Shown piece by piece: positions 42,829-51,153 of a DNA stretch of 64,000 nt. The stretch is from Virgisporangium aliadipatigenens (GTDB taxonomy: Bacteria; Actinomycetota; Actinomycetes; Mycobacteriales; Micromonosporaceae). The stretch covers positions 124,001 to 188,000 of the forward strand of contig NZ_BOPF01000002.1 in assembly GCF_016863615.1 (NCBI RefSeq), read 5' to 3'. Made by a program: the position numbers and the translations under genes. Under the pieces are notes generated by a model, which searched no databases, had not been told where the DNA came from, and worked only from the letters and a program-made list of their open reading frames with translations. Numbering within the stretch: the stretch's first letter is position 1; each line of letters opens with the position of its first letter.

Positions 42829-45765
42829 TCAGTTGGACGCGAGCCGCGAGCGAACCGCGTCGGCGACCGGGTTGTCGAGATCGGTGAGGATGCGCAATGC
42901 CTCCCGCCAGTCGGCGGCGCCCGACGCGCCGGCCGCCTGGGCGTTGTCGCCGAGCCGCACCAGGGTCTCCGCCTCGTGATAGCGGTCGCCGATCTCGCGC
43001 AGCAGGGTGAGGCCACGCTGATAGCTCCGCGCCGCCTCGGCGTACCGCCCGAGATGGTGCTGCGCGAGGCCGAGCGTGTCCCACGCGTGCGCCTCGCCCT
43101 CCGGATTGGCGATGGCCCGGTTGGACTCCAGGGACTCGGCGCACCAGGCGAGCGCCTCCTCCGGGCGGCCGAGGTGGATGTGGCACCAGGCGACGGCGTT
43201 GAGGGCCTCGGCCTCGCCCCACCGGTTCCCGGCGGCGCGGAAGAGGCGCAGGGATTCCCGGACGTGTTCCAACGCCCGGTCGAACTGGCCGGAACGCTGG
43301 CTGACGAAGCCGAGGTTGTGGTGCGTCTGCGCCTGGCCGGCGAGGTCGCCCGCGTGCGTGAAGCGTTCCAGGGCGAGCTTGAAGTGCTTGCGGGCGGCGT
43401 CGAACTCACCCAGCCGGGCGTGGCCGCCGGCGATGTTGCGCTGCGCGTGCGCCTCGGCGAGGCCGTTCTCCAGGCGGCGGGCCGCGTCCAGCCCGGCCTG
43501 CCACACCACGAGCCGGTCCGTCCAGCGTCCTCCCCGGTTGAGGAACGTGTCGAGCACCCACGCCAGCTGCCACAGCCGTTCGTCCGACGCCGCCCGGGGG
43601 AACTGGCGCATCGCGGCCAGCAGCGGTCGCAGGTTGACCTCCAGCCAGGCCATCGACTGGCGGGCGTCGGCGAGCGGGTCCACGGTGGTGCCCGTAACGG
43701 CGGGGCGCAGCGGGATCGGCATCGGGTCGCGCGCCGGGTGCAGGTGCCGTTCGGCGGCGTGCGCGGTGTGCACGTAGTGGTCGAGCAGGCGGGCGACGGC
43801 GGCACGGCGTTCGGGCTCCGGCTCGTGGGCGTCGACCAGCTCGGCCGCGTGCGCGCGCAGCAGGTCGTGGGTGCCGAACCGGCCGGGTCGTAGCTCGGTG
43901 AGCAGGTTGGCGTGGGCCAGTTCGGCGAGCAGGCGGCGGGTCGTCGTCAGGGACAGGCCGGCGAGGCTGGCCGCGGCCGACGCCGTCACCTCGGGGCCGG
44001 GGTGCAGGCCGAGCAGGCGGAACAGCCGCGCCGCGGGAGTGCCGAGCGCCGCGTACGACCACGAGAACACCGCCCGGACGCTGGCGCCGGCGTTCCAGGT
44101 GTCGAGGGCGTCGAGGCGTTCGCGGCTGTCGGTCAGCTCGTCGGCGAGGGTCGACAGGTCGAACCCGGTCTGCCGGGCCCGCGCCGCGGTGATGCCGAGC
44201 GCCAGCGGCAGCCCGGCGCAGGCGCCGACGATGCGCTCCGCCGCGTCCGGCTCGGCGGCCAGCCGTCTGCGGCCGATGCGCCCGGCGAGCAGTTCGCGCG
44301 CGTCGCCGGTCGGCATCGCCTGCAACGCCACCGGATGCGCGCCGTCGAGCGCGACCAGGGCGCTGAGCAGGTTGCGACTGGTCACCACCGCGAACGCCGT
44401 CGGCGTGCCGGGCAGCAGCGGCCGGACCTGCTCCGCGTCGCGGGCGTTGTCCAGCACCACGAGGACGCGCTTGCCCGCCACGAGGCTGCGGTACAGGCCG
44501 AGCTGCGCCTGGAGCGTGGCCGGGATGCGGCCGGGCGGCACACCGAGGCTGTCCAGGAACCCGCGTACCGCCTCGGCCGTCGCCATCGGGCCGGCGTCGT
44601 CGAACCCCTGCAGGTTGACGTACAACTGCCCGTCCGGGAACCGCGCCGCGACCCGGTGCGCCCAGTGCAGGGCGAGGGCGGTTTTGCCCACTCCGGCCGT
44701 TCCCCCGATGGTGGCGATGACGACGGCACCGGGGTGACGGCCGGACTCGGCCAGGAGGGCGTCGAGCCGCTCCAACTCGGGCCGGCGCCCGGCGAAGGCC
44801 GCGATCCCGGCCGGCAGCTGGGCCGGGACGAGCGGCGGGGCCTCCGGCAGCGCGGCCCGCAGCTCCGGCCCGGGTGCGATGCCGAGTTCCTCGGCGAGCC
44901 GCGCGCGGATGCGCTCGTAGGCCTCCCGGGCGGCGGCCTGCTCGCCCTGGCCGAGCAGGGCCCGGACGAGCCGCTCGTGCAGCCCCTCGTGCAGCGGCTC
45001 GTCGTGGGCGGCCCGTTGCAGGAGGGGCACGGCGCGCTCGGGCTGCCCGGCGCCGTCGGCGCCGTCCGCGAGGGCGAGCGTGGCGGCGACGCGGCGCCGG
45101 TCCAGCGCGACCAGGGTCGGGTGGTGTCCGAGCCGGTCGCGCAGGTCGGCGAGTGCGGGCCCGCGCCACAGGTCCAGCGCCTCCTCGTAGCGGGCCTGTT
45201 CCAGCATCCGGTCGAACGCCGCCAGGTCGAGCCGGTGCTCGTCGAGCCGCAGCCGGTAGCCGCTGTCCTCGGCGACGAGCGCGTGCCCCGGGGCGCCGGC
45301 CGGCCGCTCCGGCTCGATGAGGGCCCGCAGCCGCCCGATGAGAACGTGCACCTGATGGCGGCCGGTGCGCGGCGGATCCTCGCCCCACAGCGCGTCGACG
45401 ATGTCGTGCACGCCGACGGTCTGTCCATTGTGGACGGCCAGCAGGCCGAGCAGCTGCCGCTGCCGCGCGGAGGTCACCGGGACCGGCTCGTCGTCGCGCC
45501 GCACCACCAGCGGCCCGAGAACGCCCAACCAGAAGCCGCTGCGCGCCGGGCGCACGGCGGCCAGGAGCGCGTCCCGCTCGGCGGCCGACATGCCGACGGC
45601 GTCCGCGAGCCGCTGCACGGAACGGGCCCGGGGACGCGCCCGCCCCTGCTCGATGTCCCGCAGGCTGCGCAGGCCGACGCCGGCGCGCGCGGCCAGTTCG
45701 CGCTGCGTCAGCCCGGCCCGCAGCCGGTGTTCGCGAAGCGCCTCGCCGACGCTGTTACCGGGCAT
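42829..45765 (-). CDS. XRE-BTAD-NB-ARC-TPR regulator (AfsR/SARP-like)
   Basis: The product has 978 residues from ATG 45765. An XRE HTH comes first (LREHRLRAGLTQRELAARAG, LRSLRDIEQGRARPRARSVQ), then a winged-helix/BTAD unit (about 75-315), an NB-ARC ATPase with Walker A GGTAGVGKTALAL near 350 and VLVVLDNARD as Walker B, and at least five TPR-like repeats in the last 300 residues (HKHFKLALERFTHAG type). AfsR-like proteins activate small regulator genes after ATP binding and phosphorylation. The extra XRE domain at the N-terminus is a variant fusion. It is convergent with the StrR-like gene, 31 bp apart. Confidence 0.92.
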   Translation of the reverse strand: MPGNSVGEALREHRLRAGLTQRELAARAGVGLRSLRDIEQGRARPRARSVQRLADAVGMSAAERDALLAAVRPARSGFWLGVLGPLVVRRDDEPVPVTSARQRQLLGLLAVHNGQTVGVHDIVDALWGEDPPRTGRHQVHVLIGRLRALIEPERPAGAPGHALVAEDSGYRLRLDEHRLDLAAFDRMLEQARYEEALDLWRGPALADLRDRLGHHPTLVALDRRRVAATLALADGADGAGQPERAVPLLQRAAHDEPLHEGLHERLVRALLGQGEQAAAREAYERIRARLAEELGIAPGPELRAALPEAPPLVPAQLPAGIAAFAGRRPELERLDALLAESGRHPGAVVIATIGGTAGVGKTALALHWAHRVAARFPDGQLYVNLQGFDDAGPMATAEAVRGFLDSLGVPPGRIPATLQAQLGLYRSLVAGKRVLVVLDNARDAEQVRPLLPGTPTAFAVVTSRNLLSALVALDGAHPVALQAMPTGDARELLAGRIGRRRLAAEPDAAERIVGACAGLPLALGITAARARQTGFDLSTLADELTDSRERLDALDTWNAGASVRAVFSWSYAALGTPAARLFRLLGLHPGPEVTASAAASLAGLSLTTTRRLLAELAHANLLTELRPGRFGTHDLLRAHAAELVDAHEPEPERRAAVARLLDHYVHTAHAAERHLHPARDPMPIPLRPAVTGTTVDPLADARQSMAWLEVNLRPLLAAMRQFPRAASDERLWQLAWVLDTFLNRGGRWTDRLVVWQAGLDAARRLENGLAEAHAQRNIAGGHARLGEFDAARKHFKLALERFTHAGDLAGQAQTHHNLGFVSQRSGQFDRALEHVRESLRLFRAAGNRWGEAEALNAVAWCHIHLGRPEEALAWCAESLESNRAIANPEGEAHAWDTLGLAQHHLGRYAEAARSYQRGLTLLREIGDRYHEAETLVRLGDNAQAAGASGAADWREALRILTDLDNPVADAVRSRLASN
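45423..45435. repeat. 13-bp palindrome GTCCATTGTGGAC
   Basis: A member of the dispersed palindrome family, inside the SARP gene in the BTAD-coding part. Confidence 0.6.
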
Positions 45766-45873
45766 TGTCGCCGATGCTAACGACGTGAAACGGGGTTGTG
45801 CGTTCTCCGCCGAGGCTGCCCGAAATGTCGCCGCGCGCCCGTGTCGACGCACGCACGCACGGTGCCGGCGACG

Positions 45874-46434
45874 TCAGGCGGCCTGGAAGATCGCCCGTTC
45901 CACGCGGTCGAGCGCGGTGTCGAAGGGCCACGCCGGCACCACGGGCACCCCGGCCGCGCGGGCGGCGGCGGCGAGTGCCGCGCCGTGCAGGACGCTCACC
46001 CGGGCCCGTTCCGGCTGCGGCCCGGCGTCGGGCTCCCGGCGCAGGTAGTTGGCGGCGATCCGGTCCTCGTCCGGTTCGCCGATCACGACCGCCCCCGCGC
46101 CGTCGATCCCGGCCACGAGGTCGGGCGTCAGCCAGTCGCCCTCCATGACGACCCTCTGCCGGAACGTCACATGGTCGGCCACCACCGCCCGAAAGCCCGG
46201 CGCCAGCGCGGCCGAGACGGCGAGCAGGTGTGCCACGATCTCCTCGGGCGGCCGGCCCATCGCCGAGCGGTGCAGCACCGGGTGGCTCTGCGGGGTGGTG
46301 AGCGCGAGCAGTGCCGTCACGACGTCGTCCGCCTCGGCCAGCGGCACACCCCAGCGCATCGCCAGGGGCCGGGCGACGCTCGTCTTCCCGACGCCCGACG
46401 CGCCGCAGATCAGCGTGACGACCGGCGGGTCCAC
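45874..46434 (-). CDS. P-loop nucleoside/small-molecule kinase-like protein
   Basis: The 186-residue protein from GTG 46434 begins with a Walker A (VTLICGASGVGKTSVARPLA) and continues like a shikimate/gluconate/zeta-type kinase: MRWGVPLAEADDVV, FRAVVADHVTFRQRVVMEGD, AVVIGEPDEDRIAANYLRRE. The C-terminal AGVPVVPAWPFDTALDRVER is typical of AAA_33 small kinases in actinomycetes. The substrate is not known. GTG 46443 is an alternative start. It is followed at 10 bp spacing by the end of the upstream NAD(P)-binding gene, same strand. Confidence 0.8.
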   Translation of the reverse strand: MDPPVVTLICGASGVGKTSVARPLAMRWGVPLAEADDVVTALLALTTPQSHPVLHRSAMGRPPEEIVAHLLAVSAALAPGFRAVVADHVTFRQRVVMEGDWLTPDLVAGIDGAGAVVIGEPDEDRIAANYLRREPDAGPQPERARVSVLHGAALAAAARAAGVPVVPAWPFDTALDRVERAIFQAA

Positions 46435-46444
46435 AGCGGACACC

Positions 46445-47164
46445 CTACCGGCGGCCACCGACACCCGCCCAGCGTCTGAGCGACTCGACGGCCCCGTCGT
46501 AGGCGATCCCGTACACCTTCCGGAACGCCTCCGGATTGTCCACAGTGGACAGCATGTGATGCGCGACGTCGGCACGCCCGATGAACAGGCCGCCGCGCAC
46601 GTTCCACTCCTCGACCACCCGGTACCGGCCGGTGAGCGGGCGGTCGAGCAGGCGCGGCGGCCGGGACACGGTCCAGTCGAGGTCGCTGTCGCGCAGCAGA
46701 TCCTCCATGAGCGCGAGATCGGCGTAGTACCGCCGGAAGAAGAGCTTCGCGAGCCGCGCGGCGGTGTGCCGCAGGACGAACCCGTCACCGGGGTTGTGCC
46801 TGGGTGGATCCGGCCGCCCGGGCGAGGCGACGGTGCCGACGGAGGCCGCGCTCACCACCACGATGCGTCGCACGCCGGCGACCCGCATGGCGTCCACGAC
46901 GGCGCGCGTGCCCCGCAGTGCGATACCGGTCTCCTCCACCGAACGGGCACCGAGCCCGGAGAGCACCGCGTCGCAACCCGCGAACGCCCCCGCCAGCGTG
47001 GCCGGATCGGCGGCGGAAAGGTCCACTGTAGACACCGGACCGTGCGGGCGCGGCAACCGGCGCGGGTCGCGCACGACGGCCGTCACCTCGTGCCCGGCGG
47101 CGACGGCCTGCGCGTAGAGGTGCCGACCGATCCCACCGGTCGCACCGATCACGGCGAGACGCAC
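46445..47164 (-). CDS. NAD(P)-binding Rossmann oxidoreductase (NmrA/SDR atypical)
   Basis: The 239-residue protein from GTG 47164 opens with RLAVIGATGGIGRHLYAQAV (GxxGxxG) and shows VVRDP, DLSAADPATLAGAFAGCDAV, IVVVSAASVGT and a C-terminal WTVSRPPRLLDRPLTGRYRV. This is the pattern of atypical short-chain dehydrogenases of the NmrA/flavin-reductase (BLVRB-like) type, which use or sense NAD(P)H. No YxxxK is present. The gene lies just upstream of the kinase-like gene in the same direction. A palindrome of the GTCCA family (46538) lies in its 3' part. Confidence 0.88.
   Translation of the reverse strand: MRLAVIGATGGIGRHLYAQAVAAGHEVTAVVRDPRRLPRPHGPVSTVDLSAADPATLAGAFAGCDAVLSGLGARSVEETGIALRGTRAVVDAMRVAGVRRIVVVSAASVGTVASPGRPDPPRHNPGDGFVLRHTAARLAKLFFRRYYADLALMEDLLRDSDLDWTVSRPPRLLDRPLTGRYRVVEEWNVRGGLFIGRADVAHHMLSTVDNPEAFRKVYGIAYDGAVESLRRWAGVGGRR
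46538..46550. repeat. 13-bp palindrome GTCCACAGTGGAC
   Basis: A perfect member of the dispersed palindrome family inside the Rossmann-protein gene. Weaker relatives lie at 46429 and 47021. Confidence 0.65.
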
Positions 47165-47233
47165 CGCCTCATGATCGCCGGAACGGTCAAGCCGGGGGAC
47201 GCGGCGCGCACCCGGGGCTCGTAGGGTGGCCGG

Positions 47234-47815
47234 ATGCGGCAGGCGTTCTGGATCGACGAGCACTTCGACCGTGAACACGCGTCCGGCGAACGCGGCCGCT
47301 ACGCGTCCGAGGTGCGGCTGCGCCTGGACGAGTTCGCGGCAGCGTACGGCGACATCGCGCCGGTGACCTTCGCGGTCGTCGCCTGGCGCCTGGCCGTCGG
47401 CCTCCAGCCGGGCTACGTGCGCCAGCACCCGCGCATCCTGTCGGCGATCTGCTCCCGCAACTCCTGGGACGGCGGCCTGACCTGCGACATCACGCTCGTC
47501 TCGCCGTGGCCCGCGCAGCTGTCGCGCGGCCGGCACTGGGACCGCGACCGGGGCTGGCAGGACTGGCCGCAGCTGTTCGGGCAGTACGTCGACCCGTCCG
47601 CGCGGGACCTGACGAAGCGGCCGCACGTGCGGGCGTCGCTGCTGGTGCAGGCGCCGGTGCGGCTCGACGACCTGCCCGCCGCGCCGGAGGGGCCCTACCC
47701 GGAGGCGGTCGAGCAGGCGGCCCGGCGGGCGGTGGGAGTGCTCGTCCGCGAGCTGAACGACCTCATCGACCCGATCGTCGAGCAGCTGGAGACGGACATT
47801 CCGGCCGATTCCTGA
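47234..47815 (+). CDS. Hypothetical protein
   Basis: The product has 193 residues and is soluble. It is rich in Trp and Arg (WIDEHFDREHASGERGRYAS, SRNSWDGGLTCDITLVSPWP, HWDRDRGWQDWPQLFGQYVD). No signal, membrane segment or named family is recognised. The last codons (VEQLETDIPADS) lie in the first unit of a tandem duplication. It is divergent from the Rossmann-protein gene. Confidence 0.65.
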   Translation: MRQAFWIDEHFDREHASGERGRYASEVRLRLDEFAAAYGDIAPVTFAVVAWRLAVGLQPGYVRQHPRILSAICSRNSWDGGLTCDITLVSPWPAQLSRGRHWDRDRGWQDWPQLFGQYVDPSARDLTKRPHVRASLLVQAPVRLDDLPAAPEGPYPEAVEQAARRAVGVLVRELNDLIDPIVEQLETDIPADS

Positions 47816-47958
47816 GCCGGTTCAGTGGGCGGTGCGGGTGCGTCGGGCGGCGACGTAGCGGCGTAGTGCTCGTCGAGCAGTTCGAGGCGGACATTCCGGC
47901 CGATTCCTGAGCGGGTTCAGTGGGCGGTGCGGGTGCGTCGGGCGGCGACGTAGCGGCG
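47777..47958. repeat. 95-bp tandem duplication over two convergent gene ends
   Basis: Unit 1 (47777-47863) and unit 2 (47872-47958) are nearly identical with a 95-bp period. Both include GACATTCCGGCCGATTCCTGA, the 3' end of the hypothetical gene, and TTCAGTGGGCGGTGCGGGTG, the 3' end of the CGNR gene. Differences such as CTGGAGACGG versus TTCGAGGCGG show some age or selection. Confidence 0.85.
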
Positions 47959-48522
47959 CATCTTCGCGGCGGCCCCGCAGTCGTCCATGCTGCACCAGCG
48001 GCGGCTGCGGTTCTTGCTCTCGTCGAGGAAGAGGAAGCTGCACCCGGCGCAGCCCTTGATCCGCTCCAGCGGCCCGGTGGTGAGCAGGTGGAGCGCCGCG
48101 TGCACCACCGGCCGCAGCGGCCGGCCGGTCGTCCGGTCCTCCCGCCAGCTCCAGACGAACGCGTCGCCGCGTGCGAGCGACGCGTGGCGCAGCGCGTCCA
48201 CCCCGTCGTCCCGCAGGCGGGCCAGCGTGGCGGCGCTCGGCTCCCGTCCCGCGGCCAGCGCCCGGAACGTCCCGTCGAGGTGGTCACGCGTGCGCAGGGC
48301 CCGCGCGAAGGCGGCTGCGGTCCCGGCCCCGCGGTGCAGCGGCGCGGCCTCCGCTTCGGTCAGCGCACCGGCGTGAACGGCCCAGGCGAGCAGCTCCGGA
48401 TAGCCGGTGAGCGCGTCGTCGTCCGGCGGCCCGTCGGGTGGCCCCACGCGGGTGTTGACGAAGTCGAGGGCGAGGTTGCCGCCCACGAGTCGCATCCGCG
48501 TCACGTCCCCGGTTGTTTCCAT
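47917..48522 (-). CDS. CGNR zinc-finger (ABATE) regulator with altered CGNR box
   Basis: The 201-residue protein starts at ATG 48522. The N-terminal ABATE domain shows RLVGGNLALDFVNTRVGPPD. The C-terminal zinc finger is CAGCSFLFLDESKNRSRRWC followed by SMDDCGAAAKMRRY. The canonical box reads CGNRAKMRRY; here Asn-Arg is replaced by Ala-Ala, which may change DNA contact while the zinc Cys residues stay. It is divergent from an MFS exporter (71-bp gap), the usual regulator/efflux pair. Confidence 0.88.
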   Translation of the reverse strand: METTGDVTRMRLVGGNLALDFVNTRVGPPDGPPDDDALTGYPELLAWAVHAGALTEAEAAPLHRGAGTAAAFARALRTRDHLDGTFRALAAGREPSAATLARLRDDGVDALRHASLARGDAFVWSWREDRTTGRPLRPVVHAALHLLTTGPLERIKGCAGCSFLFLDESKNRSRRWCSMDDCGAAAKMRRYVAARRTRTAH

Positions 48523-48593
48523 CAAAACGAACTTTACCAGTTGACGGCGCGCCGCTAGTGTTTCCGGCATAAGGCGATTAGGGGGTAACACCG

Positions 48594-49877
48594 ATGGGGC
48601 GGATCCGGGCAATGGGAGCGTTGATCGGGCTGTGCGGCGGGACGTTCCTCTACACGACCGCGGAGGCGCTGCCCGTCGGGCTTCTCCTGCCGATGGCCAC
48701 CGACCTGGCCGTGTCGCCGGCGCGGGTCGGCGCCCTGGTGACCGCGTACGGCGCGGTGGTGACGGTCGCCTCGGTGCCGCTGGCGGCGCTGGTGCGCGGG
48801 GTTCCCCGGCGACGGCTGCTGACGGCGATGCTCGCCGGCTTCGTGGCCAGCAGCGCGGTCACGCTCGTCACCGACACGTTCGCGCTGGTGCTGGCGGCCC
48901 GGATCGCGACGGCGGCCACGCACGCGCTGTTCTGGGCGGTGGTGGTGCCGGCGGCGGCGGAGCTGTTCCGGCCCGGGGCGCGCGGGCGGGTCGTGGCGCT
49001 CGTCTTCGCCGGCGGCAACGTCGCGCTCTTCCTGGGCGTGCCGCTGGGCACCTGGCTCGGCGAACGCGCCGGCTGGCGGGCGGCGTTCCTGGCGATGGCG
49101 GCGGCCGGAGCGGTCGTGCTGATCGTCGTGGCCGCGCTGCTGCCCGCCACGCCGCCGGAGGAGGGGCACGCGGCCCGCGGCGAGGCGCCGGACGGCCGCC
49201 GCTTCGGGCTCCTCGTGGCGGTGGCCGCCGTGACGACGACCGGTGCCATCGCCGCCTACACGTATGTCGCGCTGTTCGTCACCGAGGTGAGCGGGTTCGC
49301 CCCGGCGGCGGTGGCGGCCGTTCTGGTGGCGCGCGGCGTCGCGAGCCTGCTCGGCGTCGGCGTGGTCGCGGCGGTGGTCGACCGCGGCCCGTGGACCACT
49401 ATGGTGGGGACCGTCGCGGTGCAGGCGGTGGCGCTGGTGGGCCTCTTCGCCGCCGGCCGGCAGCCGTGGGCGGCGGTCGCGCTGATCGCGGTGGCGGGGC
49501 TGGGGTTCGCCGGGTTCACCGCGACGCTCGGCGGTCTCGTGCTGCGGGTGGCGCCCGGGCGTTCGGATCTGGCGGGCGCCACGGTGTCCGCCGCGGTCAA
49601 CGTCGGTATCGCCGGCGGGGCGTTCGCCGGCGGCCTGGTGCTACCCGGACACGGTCCGCGCGGCGCGGTGCTCGTGGGGGCCGTTCTGGTGGGGATCGCG
49701 CTGGCGTTGGCGCTGTGCGAACGCCGCCTCGACCGCGCGCCGGCGCCTCAGGCGACCCGGCCGCGTTCGGCCAGCCATACCAGCCCGTCCGCGATCGCCG
49801 CCGGGAACGCGTCCGCCAGCACGTCGCGGTCGAGCACCTCGCGCCGCACCCGTTCCCACGCCTCGTCCGGGACGTAG
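48594..49877 (+). CDS. MFS drug/arabinose-type efflux transporter (DHA1)
   Basis: The 427 codons encode twelve membrane helices, starting LIGLCGGTFLYTTAEALPVG. The motif-A-like loop VRGVPRRRLLTAMLAGFV and motif-C-like helix NVALFLGVPLGTWLGERAGW mark a DHA1 (AraJ/Cmx-type) exporter. The last about 40 residues are Ser/Arg/Thr-rich and antisense to a minus-strand gene, so the original stop near 49745 was probably lost and the frame runs on. It is likely controlled by the divergent CGNR regulator. Confidence 0.9.
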   Translation: MGRIRAMGALIGLCGGTFLYTTAEALPVGLLLPMATDLAVSPARVGALVTAYGAVVTVASVPLAALVRGVPRRRLLTAMLAGFVASSAVTLVTDTFALVLAARIATAATHALFWAVVVPAAAELFRPGARGRVVALVFAGGNVALFLGVPLGTWLGERAGWRAAFLAMAAAGAVVLIVVAALLPATPPEEGHAARGEAPDGRRFGLLVAVAAVTTTGAIAAYTYVALFVTEVSGFAPAAVAAVLVARGVASLLGVGVVAAVVDRGPWTTMVGTVAVQAVALVGLFAAGRQPWAAVALIAVAGLGFAGFTATLGGLVLRVAPGRSDLAGATVSAAVNVGIAGGAFAGGLVLPGHGPRGAVLVGAVLVGIALALALCERRLDRAPAPQATRPRSASHTSPSAIAAGNASASTSRSSTSRRTRSHASSGT

Positions 49878-49951
49878 GGATCGCGCAGCCTCCGTCTCAC
49901 CGCGACGACGTCGTGGCCCCGATGACGACGACCGGCGACCGCTTCATGCAC
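49748..49951 (-). CDS. 67-residue protein coupled to mcrC-like gene
   Basis: GTG 49951 overlaps the McrC-like gene's stop as TAGTG, so it is the third gene of the restriction operon. The short protein is helical and charged (VVAVRRRLRDPYVPDEAWER, VRREVLDRDVLADAFPAAIA) and ends DGLVWLAERGRVA. No family is recognised. It overlaps the tail of the convergent MFS gene by 130 bp, and this frame has the better composition of the two there. Confidence 0.55.
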   Translation of the reverse strand: MHEAVAGRRHRGHDVVAVRRRLRDPYVPDEAWERVRREVLDRDVLADAFPAAIADGLVWLAERGRVA

Positions 49952-51153
49952 TACCGCACCGAAGCGGGCCCGCCACCGCGCATCGCGCGATGTGCCAGGG
50001 CATCGACCTGGAGCAGGAGATCGCTCGGCGGTAGGGAGAGGTCGAGCGGGTAGTGCATCACGTCGATCTCGGTGTTGCGGATGCGCCGGGGAACGGCGGG
50101 TGTCGTGCCCTGGGCGTAGACGAGCCAGCCCTCGTTCAGGCGTAGGGCCGTGCAGTAGGCGAGCATCTGGTAGACATCGGTGCCCGGGTAGCCGGACGAG
50201 AGGTGCTCCAACTTGTACTTGGCGTCGAAGACGGCAGCCGGTCGGCCGCCCACGACGTGCACGACATCGGGCCGGATGCGCACGGCGCGACCGGTGTCGA
50301 GGTGCGCCTCGTACTGACCGTCGGTCCGACCCGGAAACGTCGCCAGGGCCTCGCGCAAGGCTGTGGTGACGAAGTCCTCGAAGGCCTTGGCCATGTTCAC
50401 GACGAACGACGCCGTGGTGACCTCGCCGGGTCCCGGTTCGGTGGACTGGTTGCGCAGGACCAACTCGGCCAGCCGTAGTGCGGGAAGGTAGCGGGCATTG
50501 AGTCTGCTCGGCCGGTACGCGGGCCGGATCGCGCCGTGCGGAAGCACGCTGACGCCGTCGAGTCGACCGTCCAGATGGGACAGCCGGGCCCGCGTGCCGG
50601 CCGGCAGCCGGGGCACCGCGAGCATCCGCCGAAGTGCGGTCCGCAGAATCCGGTTCTCGGCGATGTCCGTGGCGTATTCGTCGAACTGAAGCTCAACGGG
50701 CAGTGGCAGCACCGCCCGGCGGGCGAACTGGTCGGCGAACCGGATCCGGCCGCGAACCAGGGGCAGCGCCTCGTCGACGACGACATATCCCTGGAGAACG
50801 CCCGGTCCTAGCGCACGTTCGGCCTGCCGGATCAGCCCCTCGGCCAGTGCGGCCCACAGTTCGGGCTCCGGCCGCGCGGCGACGTCCTCCGGCCGAAACC
50901 CGGGGTCCGCGGCGTATCCGAGCAGGAAGAGCAGTCGGGCGATCCCGACCTTCGGCCGGACCTCGACGTCGAGCCCGCCGATCCGCACGGCACCGACCCT
51001 GCCGGCGGGCATCACCCGCCACCGTCCGCCGCCCTCCGGGCGCAACTCGACCAGGCCGGTCGCGGTCAGCGCCGCGACCTGGGCGTCGTCCAGCCGCCGC
51101 AGGGCGCCGACTTGGTCGAGTTCGGCGATGCTCACCGGCGGGTCACCGGTCAC
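49951..51153 (-). CDS. mcrC: McrC-like nuclease subunit
   Basis: The 400-residue protein from GTG 51153 overlaps the McrB-like stop (GTGA). The N-terminal DUF2357-like region and a helical middle lead to a PD-(D/E)xK nuclease: IRPDVVHVVGGRPAAVFDAK carries the Asp and the DxK pair (near residues 295-310), followed by YPGTDVYQMLAYCTALRLNE. McrC partners with the McrB GTPase to cut DNA with modified cytosines. Order and overlap fit a standard McrBC operon. Confidence 0.93.
   Translation of the reverse strand: MTGDPPVSIAELDQVGALRRLDDAQVAALTATGLVELRPEGGGRWRVMPAGRVGAVRIGGLDVEVRPKVGIARLLFLLGYAADPGFRPEDVAARPEPELWAALAEGLIRQAERALGPGVLQGYVVVDEALPLVRGRIRFADQFARRAVLPLPVELQFDEYATDIAENRILRTALRRMLAVPRLPAGTRARLSHLDGRLDGVSVLPHGAIRPAYRPSRLNARYLPALRLAELVLRNQSTEPGPGEVTTASFVVNMAKAFEDFVTTALREALATFPGRTDGQYEAHLDTGRAVRIRPDVVHVVGGRPAAVFDAKYKLEHLSSGYPGTDVYQMLAYCTALRLNEGWLVYAQGTTPAVPRRIRNTEIDVMHYPLDLSLPPSDLLLQVDALAHRAMRGGGPASVR

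Noticed and set aside
43912-45780. Plus-strand 622-codon open frame antisense to the first SARP gene
   Set aside because: Shadow frame with Arg/Gly/Gln bias and no domain.
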